Shown: piece after piece, positions 8,265 through 16,576 of the stretch
Layout: each line of letters begins with the position of its first letter
How positions within the stretch are numbered: the stretch's first letter is position 1
Position numbers and translations under genes: made by a program
Origin: Levilactobacillus paucivorans
GTDB lineage: Bacteria > Bacillota > Bacilli > Lactobacillales > Lactobacillaceae
Reading direction: 5' to 3'
NCBI RefSeq assembly: GCF_001437125.1
Contig: NZ_JQCA01000024.1
Coordinates: 22,563-86,562, forward strand
DNA: 64,000 nt
The notes under the pieces: model-generated
The model's input: the letters and a program-made list of their open reading frames with translations, nothing else
Database searches by the model: none
Told to the model about the DNA's origin: nothing

Positions 8265-9347
8265 ATGTTTAACAAACGTAATTTGGTGGTAGCGGCTGCG
8301 GCCCTCACAATGGTCTCAACTCTAGCAGGATGCTCAACCAAGAAGGCTGAAGGAACTTCCGACGACTGGAAGACTATTGAAAAACAAGCCAAGAAGGAAG
8401 GCAAGGTTGCTTCCGTAGGGATGCCTGACACCTGGGCCAACTGGATTGGCAGCTGGCAAGACATTAAGTCCAAGTACGGCATCTCCCATACTGATACGGA
8501 CATGTCTAGTGCGCAGGAACTCCAAAAGTTCAAGACTGCCAAGGGTGACGACGCACCTGACATTGGTGATGTTGGTCTGAACGTCGCGCCAACCGCCGTT
8601 CAACAGAACCTGCTGGCTTCTTACAAGACCAAGTACTGGAACGAGATTCCTAGCTGGGCTAAGGATAAGAAGGGTTACTACTCTGCTGGTTACTCTGGTT
8701 CTATGGTCTTCATCACCGACACCAAGAACGTTAAAGCCGCTGACGCTCCTAAGTCTTGGGCTGACTTGGCCAAGGGTAACTACAAGATTTCCCTGGGTGA
8801 CGTTGCCATTGCGGCGCAACCACAATACGCGGTTCTGAACGCGGCCTACGTTAACGGCGGAAGCGAAGACAACCTGGAACCAGGTTTGAAGTACTTTGCT
8901 AAATTACAAAAACAAAAACGGATTTCTACGGTTGACCCATCCGTTCAAAACCTGCAAAAGGGTGAAATTCAAGTTTCAATTATGTGGGACTTCAACGCCC
9001 TCAACTACGCTCACCAAGTTGATTCAAAGCGTTTCAAGGTGACGGTTCCAACTGATGGGACGGTAACCAGTGGTTACGCTGAAATCATTAACAAGAACGC
9101 CGCTCATCCAAATGCTGCTAAGTTGGCCCGTGACTTCATCCTTTCCGACCAAGGTCAAATCAACCTGGCAAAGGGTTATGCTCGTCCAATCCGTAGCAGT
9201 GTGAAGTTACCAGCAGATGTGAAGAAGAAGTTACTGCCACAAAGTGACTACAAGAAGGTCTTCCACGTGAAGAGCAACGACGTTTGGAACAAGGCAACCG
9301 TTAAGTTAGGCCAACAATGGCAAAATGAAGTTCTTGGAGCTAAGTAA
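8265..9347 (+). CDS. ABC transporter substrate-binding lipoprotein
   Basis: 360 residues from the ATG at 8265. A TTG one codon earlier is less likely. AGAAGGAG lies about 10 bases upstream. The signal MFNKRNLVVAAAALTMVSTL ends in lipobox LAGC, with Cys23 as lipidation site. The mature part (WKTIEKQAKKEGKVASVG, then SWADLAKGNYKISLGD) follows the extracellular binding-protein group used for iron, thiamine, polyamine or phosphonate-like ligands. It heads an operon with two permeases, an ATPase and two phosphatases, with 5 bases before the next gene. The phosphatases suggest a phosphorylated or organophosphate ligand, but that is inference. Confidence 0.9.
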   Translation: MFNKRNLVVAAAALTMVSTLAGCSTKKAEGTSDDWKTIEKQAKKEGKVASVGMPDTWANWIGSWQDIKSKYGISHTDTDMSSAQELQKFKTAKGDDAPDIGDVGLNVAPTAVQQNLLASYKTKYWNEIPSWAKDKKGYYSAGYSGSMVFITDTKNVKAADAPKSWADLAKGNYKISLGDVAIAAQPQYAVLNAAYVNGGSEDNLEPGLKYFAKLQKQKRISTVDPSVQNLQKGEIQVSIMWDFNALNYAHQVDSKRFKVTVPTDGTVTSGYAEIINKNAAHPNAAKLARDFILSDQGQINLAKGYARPIRSSVKLPADVKKKLLPQSDYKKVFHVKSNDVWNKATVKLGQQWQNEVLGAK

Positions 9348-9352
9348 CAGCC

Positions 9353-10177
9353 ATGAAAACGCGACTGAAAGTATTTTTTCCACTTGGCTTGCTAGTCGTC
9401 TTAGTTCTCTTGTTGCCAATTACGGTTATGATTATTGCGAGTTTTCAATCGGCCGACGGTAGCTTCAGTCTTGAAAATTATCATCAAGTCGTCTCTACGC
9501 GCTACTACACCGAAGCCATTCGCAACAGTTTGGCAATCTCACTGGTTGCTTCTGTCATCTCGCTAATCATTGCGATCATTGGTGCCTGGGCCTTAACGCG
9601 TCTGGCTCCTAAGACCAAGAATATCCTGATCTCACTGTTCAATATGTCCTCCAGTTTTGCTGGGGTTCCCCTGGCTTTCTCGTTAATCATCTTATTCGGG
9701 AACGCCGGTATCTGGCAGGCCTTGATGACAGCCCTACACTTGCCCCGCACGTTTGAGATTTATTCTCTAAGCGGGACTACCTTGGCCTACACCTTCTTCG
9801 AAGTTCCACTGGGCATCATGTTTCTTTTCCCAGTCTTCGAGGAACTGAATCCCGAATGGAAGGAAATCTCTTCCGTCCTCGGTGCCAAGCCCATGTTTTT
9901 CTTTAAGAAAGTCATCTTTCCGGTCGTGTTACCCAACATCGTCGAAGTCTTTACCTTACTCTTCGCCAATGCCATGGGCACTTACGAAACGACCTTCGCT
10001 TTGACTGGAAACAGCCTGGTCACCATTCCAACACTGATTGGAACCTTAATTGATGGTGGATTGACCGCCAACGTTCCACTGGCTTGTACCTTCGCCACCC
10101 TGTTTGCTCTGGTCATGACGGCTATCGTTTGGCTGGGTAACCGGGTGACCCGCAGTAAACGGGAGGTGAAAGCCTAA
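9353..10177 (+). CDS. ABC transporter permease 1 (PotB-like)
   Basis: 274 residues with about six hydrophobic segments. The cytoplasmic EAA-type loop EISSVLGAKPMFFFKKVIFP (about residues 164-183) contacts the ATPase. The first helix (FFPLGLLVVLVLLLPITVMI) is followed by an extracytoplasmic segment with the motif SFSLENYHQVV, as in PotB/CysT-like permeases. It pairs with the next gene to form a heterodimeric channel. Its stop overlaps the next start in TAATG, giving translational coupling. Confidence 0.9.
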   Translation: MKTRLKVFFPLGLLVVLVLLLPITVMIIASFQSADGSFSLENYHQVVSTRYYTEAIRNSLAISLVASVISLIIAIIGAWALTRLAPKTKNILISLFNMSSSFAGVPLAFSLIILFGNAGIWQALMTALHLPRTFEIYSLSGTTLAYTFFEVPLGIMFLFPVFEELNPEWKEISSVLGAKPMFFFKKVIFPVVLPNIVEVFTLLFANAMGTYETTFALTGNSLVTIPTLIGTLIDGGLTANVPLACTFATLFALVMTAIVWLGNRVTRSKREVKA

Positions 10178-10992
10178 TGAGTCCAAAAGCTAGTACCCGC
10201 GTTGCTCGCGGGATCATTGCCTTTCTCTTTGTCTACCTGGCAACGCCTATCGTGGTCACCATGATTTATTCGTTCTCGACTTCTTGGGTGAAGACCATCT
10301 TACCTAACGGCCTGACCCTAAAATGGTACAGCGAATTAGTGGCTAGTCCTGAGTTCATGGCGGTTCTGTTACGGTCATTTTGTCTTGGCTTACTGACGAC
10401 GTTGATTGCCATGGCCTGTTTCCTACCCGTTGTGTTCTATGCCAACGTCTACAATCCCAAAGTGAAGTCGCACCTGCGTTTCATCACGGTGCTGCCCTTT
10501 ACGATTCCTGGGATCATCCTGGTGACGGGGCTGATTCAGTTATACGCAGAACTGCCAATTCCTAAGATTATCATCCTAGTGTTGGCCATCTCGTTGCTAA
10601 GTCTGCCCCTCACCTACCAGGCACTAGACAACGCGTTCATCGGTCGCGACTTCCGGGCCATGTTTGAACAAGCGCTAGTTTTAGGCGACTCGCCTTTTAA
10701 AGCCTTCGTCAAGGTGATCATCCCCAACATTCGTGCCGGTGTCCTGGTCGCCATGCTCTTGACCTTCACCAGTGCCTTTGGAGAATACGTCCTGACGAAC
10801 CTCCTCTTAGGGGGAAACTTCGAGACCCTCAAGATCTATATGTACCGGTTGATGCGTAGTAACGGTCAGGCCAGCAGCGTGCTGACAACCATCTACTTCA
10901 TCTTCCTCGCGTTCATCTCATTGATCTTGATTCTCATCATGCAACACTACTCGGCACCACACAAATCCACCAAGGAGGGCGCAAAGAAATAA
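10177..10992 (+). CDS. ABC transporter permease 2 (PotC-like)
   Basis: 271 residues and about six membrane segments. The EAA-type loop reads EQALVLGDSPFKAFVKVIIP, and the motif LTLKWYSELVASPEF after helix 1 is typical of PotC-like second permeases. It starts within the TAATG that ends permease 1 and itself ends in TAATG with the ATPase gene. Coupled translation fits an assembled complex of fixed stoichiometry. Confidence 0.9.
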   Translation: MSPKASTRVARGIIAFLFVYLATPIVVTMIYSFSTSWVKTILPNGLTLKWYSELVASPEFMAVLLRSFCLGLLTTLIAMACFLPVVFYANVYNPKVKSHLRFITVLPFTIPGIILVTGLIQLYAELPIPKIIILVLAISLLSLPLTYQALDNAFIGRDFRAMFEQALVLGDSPFKAFVKVIIPNIRAGVLVAMLLTFTSAFGEYVLTNLLLGGNFETLKIYMYRLMRSNGQASSVLTTIYFIFLAFISLILILIMQHYSAPHKSTKEGAKK

Positions 10993-12029
10993 TGCAGTCA
11001 GACTTCTTACAGATTCAAGGCTTAGGGATTACCCTTTCCGGCAATAACATCATCAAGGACATGTCCTTCAAGGTTCGCCGGAACACCCTGACAACCTTTC
11101 TCGGCCCTAGCGGGAGCGGGAAGACCACCGTTTTACGGGCAATTGCCGGACTCAACACTGAAGTTAGCGGCAAAATTCTACTGGATGGCGAAGAGATTCA
11201 AAGCCGTTCCGCTAACCAACGAAACATCGGCATGGTCTTCCAGTCCTACGCGCTCTTTCCCAACATGTCCATCTTTGACAACGTGGCCTACGGGTTACGC
11301 GTTCAAAAGAAGAGTAACGACGTCATCAACAAGGAAGTCATGGCGATGCTTCAAACGGTCAGTCTGACCAACAAGAAGGATGCCTACCCAGACCAACTCT
11401 CTGGGGGCCAGAAACAACGAGTAGCCATTGCGCGAGCCATGGTGCTCAAGCCGAAACTCCTGTTGCTTGATGAGCCACTGAGTGCCTTAGATGCGAAGAT
11501 ACGAGTTAGCTTGCGCGAACAAATCCGCGAGTACCAACAAAAGCTCGGTATCACCATGCTCTTCGTCACCCATGATCAAGGTGAAGCCATGGCAATCTCC
11601 GATGATATCGTGGTCATGAACGAAGGTAAGGTGCAACAACAGGGCTCACCAATGGCCATCTACGCCCAACCAGAGAATGTCTTCATGGCGCAGTTCATCG
11701 GGAATCACAACCTCCTGATGGGCACGCAACTTCAACAATTGGGACTGACCACAGCTGGTGGTCAAACCCTGGTTGCCGACACCCACTACGTCGTTCGGCC
11801 GGAACTCTTCTCGCCAGAAGCCACGCCGGAAGCTACGGCGATTGCCGGTCAAATGACAGCCTGCAGCATGTTGGGTGACCGGGTGCAATATCACTTCATG
11901 AGTGACACCAAGTTACCCCTCAAGGTCGAGCTATTGAACCACTCGGAACCGCTGAAAATTGGCGTTCCCCTCACGCTCTACCTTGACCCTGCCGCCGTGC
12001 ATCCAGTAGGTCCCGCCAATGCTGAGTAA
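10992..12029 (+). CDS. ABC transporter ATP-binding protein (PotA/FbpC-like)
   Basis: 345 residues. Walker A is GPSGSGKTT (about residues 38-46), the Q-loop FQSYALFPNM, the signature LSGGQKQR, Walker B LLLLDEPLSALD, and the H-loop VTHDQ. About 100 C-terminal residues form a TOBE-like domain, as in importers of polyamines, iron or phosphonates. The gene overlaps permease 2 by one base and the following PHP gene by 11 bases. That makes the phosphatase part of the same translational unit. Confidence 0.93.
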   Translation: MQSDFLQIQGLGITLSGNNIIKDMSFKVRRNTLTTFLGPSGSGKTTVLRAIAGLNTEVSGKILLDGEEIQSRSANQRNIGMVFQSYALFPNMSIFDNVAYGLRVQKKSNDVINKEVMAMLQTVSLTNKKDAYPDQLSGGQKQRVAIARAMVLKPKLLLLDEPLSALDAKIRVSLREQIREYQQKLGITMLFVTHDQGEAMAISDDIVVMNEGKVQQQGSPMAIYAQPENVFMAQFIGNHNLLMGTQLQQLGLTTAGGQTLVADTHYVVRPELFSPEATPEATAIAGQMTACSMLGDRVQYHFMSDTKLPLKVELLNHSEPLKIGVPLTLYLDPAAVHPVGPANAE

Positions 12030-12891
12030 GACGAGCCTTGGTGCTATTGACCGCCACACCTGGAGTGGCCACAACCACACGGAGTTTTGCCCCCACGGTT
12101 CCGGTGAGGACGTCGAGGCCTTCATCCGTCAGGCCATTCTGAGTGGCTTCAAAACCTATTCCATCACGGAACATTTCCCCCTGCCACCGGCCTTCTACGA
12201 CCGACCAGCGGGGTCCCGACATGCTGTCTACACCGCCTCATTTGGCTTGATTGAACTGCCGGCCTATCTGGAAAAGATGGAACGGCTCAAATACAAGTAT
12301 CGCGACCAAATTCGAATTCTCGTAGGATTTGAGGTCGACTACTTCCCGGAATACGCAGACTGGACTGCCGCCCAACTGGCTCACTACGGTGACCAGATTG
12401 ACGACGCCCTCCTCTCCGTGCACTTCCTACCAACGAAGACCGGCTTGCGGGCCATCGATGACACAGCAGCCGACTTCAAAGACGGCGTGGTGGCGGCTTA
12501 CGGTTCACCCTTGACGGTGGCTAACGCCTACCTGGAGCGCGTCCAAGCGGCTATTGATTGGGAGACCCCTAACAAACCTGCGCGTTACGGGCACATCATG
12601 TTGTACCGCAAGTGGCGCAACACTTTCCCCGCGATTACCGCTTGGGAAGATGCCACTACCCGAACACTCTTGACCCACATCCTAGATACGGTGGCCGATC
12701 GCGGTGACCTCCTAGACTGCAACATGGCGGGACTCTTCCGGCCAACCCAAACGGAATTCACCCCCACCTTACCGTGGATTCAGGCCGCACAACAGCGCCA
12801 GATTCCGTTGGTCTTTGGTGCTGATGCGCACAGTGTCGCTGCCGTTGACCAAGGGTACAACACGTATCTTGAAAATCACTTCGATGCCTAG
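12019..12891 (+). CDS. PHP-domain phosphatase, histidinol-phosphatase (HisK)-like
   Basis: 290 residues. The metal-binding PHP signature is at the N-terminus (WSGHNHTEFCPHGSGEDVEA) and is followed by TYSITEHFPLP, FEVDYFPEY, SVHFLP and a closing FGADAHS. These histidines and acids bind the trinuclear metal site of PHP phosphoesterases such as HisK. No histidine biosynthesis gene lies nearby, so histidinol phosphate is an unlikely physiological substrate. The 11-base overlap with the ABC ATPase gene and the following metallophosphoesterase argue that it dephosphorylates what the transporter imports. Confidence 0.85.
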   Translation: MLSKTSLGAIDRHTWSGHNHTEFCPHGSGEDVEAFIRQAILSGFKTYSITEHFPLPPAFYDRPAGSRHAVYTASFGLIELPAYLEKMERLKYKYRDQIRILVGFEVDYFPEYADWTAAQLAHYGDQIDDALLSVHFLPTKTGLRAIDDTAADFKDGVVAAYGSPLTVANAYLERVQAAIDWETPNKPARYGHIMLYRKWRNTFPAITAWEDATTRTLLTHILDTVADRGDLLDCNMAGLFRPTQTEFTPTLPWIQAAQQRQIPLVFGADAHSVAAVDQGYNTYLENHFDA

Positions 12892-12906
12892 AAAGGAGTC
12901 CGCGTC

Positions 12907-13758
12907 ATGCGTCTCGAAACGACCGGCCAAAAGGCCTTTAAGATTTGCCAGTTAACGGATATTCATTTGAGTGACACGCCCCTAAACGAGGCTAGTCAGA
13001 AATCCCTAACGGCCATTGATAAGATGCTTCAAGCCAATGACTTCGACCTCATCATGATTACCGGGGACCTTCTCTGGGGCAAACAAGCCTCGAAGCCAGC
13101 AGAAACGCTGGGTGCCCTGTATGACGTCTTGAATCGCTACCCGGTTCCAGTAGCCATCACGTATGGCAATCACGACGCCGAAGGTAACCTCGACAGAGCC
13201 GGCTTACGTCAGTTAGAAGCTGGCTTAGCCCACCCCGCCGATAAGCATCACGCGGCCGTCGTTGACGACCGTGAAAGCTACACGTTAGAGGTGACACGAG
13301 ATGGTAAACTCGCCCACGTCTTGTACGTCTGGGACAGCGGCGACTATTCTCACTGGCCAGCCGACGAACAGTACGCGGCCATTGAACCGGAACAAATTGA
13401 GTGGTTTACCCGCTTGCCTTACGCTCGGACCCAGGCGCAAACTGATCTTGGGTTTCTACACATTCCCTTACCGGAATACACGCAAGCTGGTCAAGCGATT
13501 CTCACGGGTGAACAAGGTGAGGCTGTCTGCTCACCCGTCACCAACTCAGGTTTGTTCTACACCCTGTTGAAGTCACAAAACGTCAAGGCCCTCTTTGCCG
13601 GCCACGACCACGACAACAACTTCACGGCCAACTACCGCGGTATTGGTTTGAACTACGGTAACCCGACCGGATACAACAGCTACGGGACACTCCCACGGGG
13701 TGCCCGCGTCATTTCCCTGTTGCCCGACGGTTACGAAACAGAAATTCTCAACTTCTAG
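12907..13758 (+). CDS. Calcineurin-like metallophosphoesterase
   Basis: 283 residues with the full set of motifs in order: DIHLSD (metal 1), GDLLWG (metal bridge), GNHDAEG (catalytic) and GHDHDNNF (C-terminal metal site). AAAGGAG precedes the ATG, and the gene begins 15 bases after the PHP gene. It lacks a signal peptide, so it acts in the cytosol. Similarity is to the purple-acid-phosphatase-like branch of bacterial phosphodiesterases. It is the last gene of the ABC operon. A phosphodiester or phosphomonoester from the importer is the likely substrate; the ligand is unknown. Confidence 0.88.
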   Translation: MRLETTGQKAFKICQLTDIHLSDTPLNEASQKSLTAIDKMLQANDFDLIMITGDLLWGKQASKPAETLGALYDVLNRYPVPVAITYGNHDAEGNLDRAGLRQLEAGLAHPADKHHAAVVDDRESYTLEVTRDGKLAHVLYVWDSGDYSHWPADEQYAAIEPEQIEWFTRLPYARTQAQTDLGFLHIPLPEYTQAGQAILTGEQGEAVCSPVTNSGLFYTLLKSQNVKALFAGHDHDNNFTANYRGIGLNYGNPTGYNSYGTLPRGARVISLLPDGYETEILNF

Positions 13759-13768
13759 GTCACTCCTG

Positions 13769-13809
13769 GCCGCCACACTTTCATTACTGAAGATGTGGCG
13801 GCTTTTCTT
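13769..13809 (+). terminator. Terminator of the ABC/phosphatase operon
   Basis: The arms GCCGCCACA (13769-13777) and TGTGGCGGC (13794-13802) are followed by TTTTCTT. Confidence 0.85.
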
Positions 13810-13851
13810 GTCCAAATACCCATTTTCTATTAACAAACCTGTTACTTACAC

Positions 13852-13889
13852 AAAAACAGCACGCCGCCAAGAAATTGGCAGACGTGCTG
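13852..13889 (-). terminator. Terminator of the first LRR surface-protein gene
   Basis: On the minus strand CAGCACG-t-CTGCCAA pairs with TTGGCGG-CGTGCTG and is followed by TTTTTG. Confidence 0.85.
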
Positions 13890-13907
13890 CTGAATCATAT
13901 GTCTTGT

Positions 13908-16085
13908 TTAGTTGTGACGCTTGTTCCGGAATCCGGCTAACCCTAAGGTGGCAACTAAGACCGCCATCCCTGCGGCAATCCAGCTCGTAGAAGAAGCTTC
14001 GTTGGTTTGTGGCAAAGTAGTCTTGGTCGTCTGCTGTGCAGCTGCCGTGTTCTCGTGACTAGCTAACATCGTGGCATGACCAGCCTGAGCTTTCGCCGCT
14101 TGACCACCCTTGTTGGCAACAGTATTAACAACCTTATCGCCGTCACCACCGTTAACAATCTCACCATGTCCGGTTTCAGGCTTTGCGGCTGGTTCTTCAA
14201 TCGTTGCGCCATCTCCGCCTTGAGCCAATGAACTGTAGGTGAAGGTGACCGTTGATCCGGCCGTCGTGTAAGTTCCAGTGACGAAACTTGGACTCGTCAA
14301 TTGGTAGCCATCTAATTCTGGTGCGGTGATCGTGTAGCTATCTCCGACCGTTCCAGTTTCAACGTGTTGACTGATAACATTTCCATCTTCATCGACGTTA
14401 ACCACCGTGACCGTCCCAGTCGTGACACCTGGGGTTGGGTCAACTGGTGTGACGGGGTCGACGGGATCCTCACCATTGACGATGTTGAAGGTCAGGTAAC
14501 CGAAGTAACAATTGTCACTCGTGTTGTAGTTAGCATTTTCCAAGAAGAGTGTGTAAGACCCATCTGGAACATCGCCAACAGCTGTCATGGTAAAACCTAA
14601 TGGATTGTCCGCGTCGGCACTGAACTTAAAGAGTGAAGAGGCATCGGTCTGTGTCCGAGCCCAGCCATCAACAGCGGCACCTTTCATACCAGGTGTTGGG
14701 GCCCCAGCAACGACCGTCGCGCCAGAAGAGAACCGCAGTGGAACAATCGCATCAGTCTGATCCAGCTTGCCATCGGCACCTTGGATCCCGACCACGACAT
14801 CCGTCAGAGGATCGAAGTTTTGAACCTTTGGCGTCAATTTGTAGGTCTTACCAGTAACAGTTTCATAATAAACCGCCACATAACTTAACCCACTGCCAAA
14901 GTGGTTTTCCATTCCCCAGAACTTTCCATTGTACCCACTGAAGTCTGGCAGAACGCCACTCAACTGGTTGTCCTGAACATCGAGCTGAGTCAGTCCAGCC
15001 CAGGTACTTGGAGCAGGTAATTCCCCAGTCAATTGGTTATCAGAAACATGCAAACCAGTTAATTTCGACAGCTTCGTTGCTGGCGTCAAGTCCCCTGTCA
15101 GCTGGTTCCCCATCAGATGCAATCCATTCAAATCTTGGTAGGCTTCAATGCCATCCAAAGTTCCAGTGAGACCGGCATGACTAACCACTAACTCTTGTAA
15201 CTTAAGATTCTGTTTCAAGTACGTGTTTAAGAAGGTTGCCAGACTCATGTTGAGATTCATGGCATGACCTGAGCTATCAAGCTGATAATCAACCAAGTTG
15301 GGGGCAAAGCTCATATCGATTAAGCCATTGTCAGGTAAGGCATTGTCCCAGTGAAAAGACTTCATGTTGGTAAAGTACTGTAGTCCTGTGAGATCTTGAA
15401 TCTTACCGTAACCGGCCGAATCAGTACTCAGATACGCGAAGTTAATACCATCTGAAACGTACTGATAGAGATTAGCAGGAGTCACAAAAGCATAAGCATT
15501 GTGATTAACATTCGCTTCAAATTGTTTAACCGCATAAATTACCCAGTTCTGAGTCGCTTTGTCTGGCATCCATTCATCAGCGCTTTGCCCCACAATAGAT
15601 GGGGCTTCCTTTACCAAGTTTGCTCGACTCATCCGTAACTTCTGTAAAGTCTGTGCTGACTGTTCGTCTTGGTTCGTTTTACCTGGTGTCTGGACGTCAG
15701 AAATAACATTCTCTTTTCCAGATTGAACGTCGTCTTGAACGGGTTCTTTATCCTGCTGAACATCCTTTTCGGGATCAGGTTCATCGGACTCAGGAGCTTC
15801 GGGTTTCTGATTCTGATCAACGTCACTTAACTTATCTGACTGAACGTCATCTTTATCAACTTCCGATTTAACATTTTCCTTAACTTCAGGCTGCTTACTG
15901 GAATCATCCTTAGCAACCTCAGTCGTTGCGGGATCTGCTGCTGGTGTGACATCCGCCTGTGCCGTCGTGATTCCCGTCAGACCTAAGCCCAACGCAATAA
16001 CGGTAATACTAGCGTAAACCCAGCGTTTGCCAGCCTTGTAACTCTTGTAGTGTTCCTTGGCTTGTCCCATCATTGGTGTTCTCAT
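13908..16085 (-). CDS. LPQTN-anchored leucine-rich-repeat surface protein with MucBP domain (LRR twin 1)
   Basis: 725 residues from the ATG at 16085 (AAGGAGGAAG upstream); the frame extends 13 codons further without a ribosome site. The order is: KxYKxGKxW signal (HYKSYKAGKRW) ending TAQAD; an acidic, Gln-rich linker to about residue 150; a conserved segment with MPDKATQNWVIYAVKQFE; leucine-rich repeats of the form LtgLhvsdNqLTGeLP (about 285-400); a beta domain; a MucBP-like module (TVTVVNVDEDGNVISQHVE); a spacer; and LPQTNE with hydrophobic tail and RNKRHN. It is secreted and linked to the wall by sortase. MucBP modules are known in mucin adhesion. It is a paralogue of the gene at 16577. 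Confidence 0.9.
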   Translation of the reverse strand: MRTPMMGQAKEHYKSYKAGKRWVYASITVIALGLGLTGITTAQADVTPAADPATTEVAKDDSSKQPEVKENVKSEVDKDDVQSDKLSDVDQNQKPEAPESDEPDPEKDVQQDKEPVQDDVQSGKENVISDVQTPGKTNQDEQSAQTLQKLRMSRANLVKEAPSIVGQSADEWMPDKATQNWVIYAVKQFEANVNHNAYAFVTPANLYQYVSDGINFAYLSTDSAGYGKIQDLTGLQYFTNMKSFHWDNALPDNGLIDMSFAPNLVDYQLDSSGHAMNLNMSLATFLNTYLKQNLKLQELVVSHAGLTGTLDGIEAYQDLNGLHLMGNQLTGDLTPATKLSKLTGLHVSDNQLTGELPAPSTWAGLTQLDVQDNQLSGVLPDFSGYNGKFWGMENHFGSGLSYVAVYYETVTGKTYKLTPKVQNFDPLTDVVVGIQGADGKLDQTDAIVPLRFSSGATVVAGAPTPGMKGAAVDGWARTQTDASSLFKFSADADNPLGFTMTAVGDVPDGSYTLFLENANYNTSDNCYFGYLTFNIVNGEDPVDPVTPVDPTPGVTTGTVTVVNVDEDGNVISQHVETGTVGDSYTITAPELDGYQLTSPSFVTGTYTTAGSTVTFTYSSLAQGGDGATIEEPAAKPETGHGEIVNGGDGDKVVNTVANKGGQAAKAQAGHATMLASHENTAAAQQTTKTTLPQTNEASSTSWIAAGMAVLVATLGLAGFRNKRHN

Positions 16086-16183
16086 GATTGCTTCCTCCTT
16101 GTGAAGTAAACCTGCCCTAGTCATTCTTTTATGTATTCGTTTTCACTTTCATCTAAATAAAAAACAAATCTCGTTGTTGCATC

Positions 16184-16205
16184 CTCACACATTTTCCAAT
16201 GTGAG
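16184..16205 (-). promoter_or_regulatory. Leader hairpin of LRR twin 1
   Basis: On the minus strand CTCACATT-GGAA-AATGTGTGAG forms a hairpin in the presumed 130-base leader. An equivalent hairpin with a different sequence sits at the same place upstream of twin 2. Confidence 0.5.
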
Positions 16206-16224
16206 TAATTTCTCTTACAAACCT

Positions 16225-16252
16225 ATTATAACTGAATAGGAAAGCTTTTCAA
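16225..16252 (-). promoter_or_regulatory. Promoter of LRR twin 1
   Basis: TTGAAA (16252-16247), 16 bases, TATAAT (16230-16225). The same boxes and spacing are conserved upstream of twin 2. Confidence 0.75.
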
Positions 16253-16503
16253 GGGCTAATCGTCAATTACGTTGACTAATCTGAAGTTGAACGTTTTACT
16301 TTAAAGAATCCTTTTATATCGGGCAATTAACAATCATTCCTAGATACCGATAGAAACGTATACCATCCACATTCGTGTCGATGGGTAAGGACATCCTAAA
16401 AATAGATGTCAGCTAGTTATGACACTTTACTTTCTATTTTTAAGACACCCTTTTCACCTTTTATCCGGGTATAAATGAGATCTAATTCTACCAAAAAATT
16501 AAA
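16253..16503. other. Gene-free upstream region of LRR twin 1
   Basis: About 250 bases with no credible open frame. The part next to the promoter, including a GAACGTTTTAC-like block near 16290, is partly conserved with the region upstream of twin 2. Confidence 0.4.
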
Positions 16504-16531
16504 AGGGACGACGCCCAACGGTATCGTCCCT
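16504..16531 (-). terminator. Terminator of LRR twin 2
   Basis: The arms AGGGACGA and TCGTCCCT (16504-16511, 16524-16531) are followed on the minus strand by TTTTAATTTTTT. Confidence 0.8.
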
Positions 16532-16576
16532 AACAACTATGTCGTTTTAATTCAGTCGCGCACTGAGTTTCCCCGC

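Noticed and set aside
12019..12891. Naming the PHP gene hisK as a histidine biosynthesis enzyme
   Set aside because: No histidine genes are nearby and it overlaps an ABC transporter gene, so the pathway assignment is not supported.
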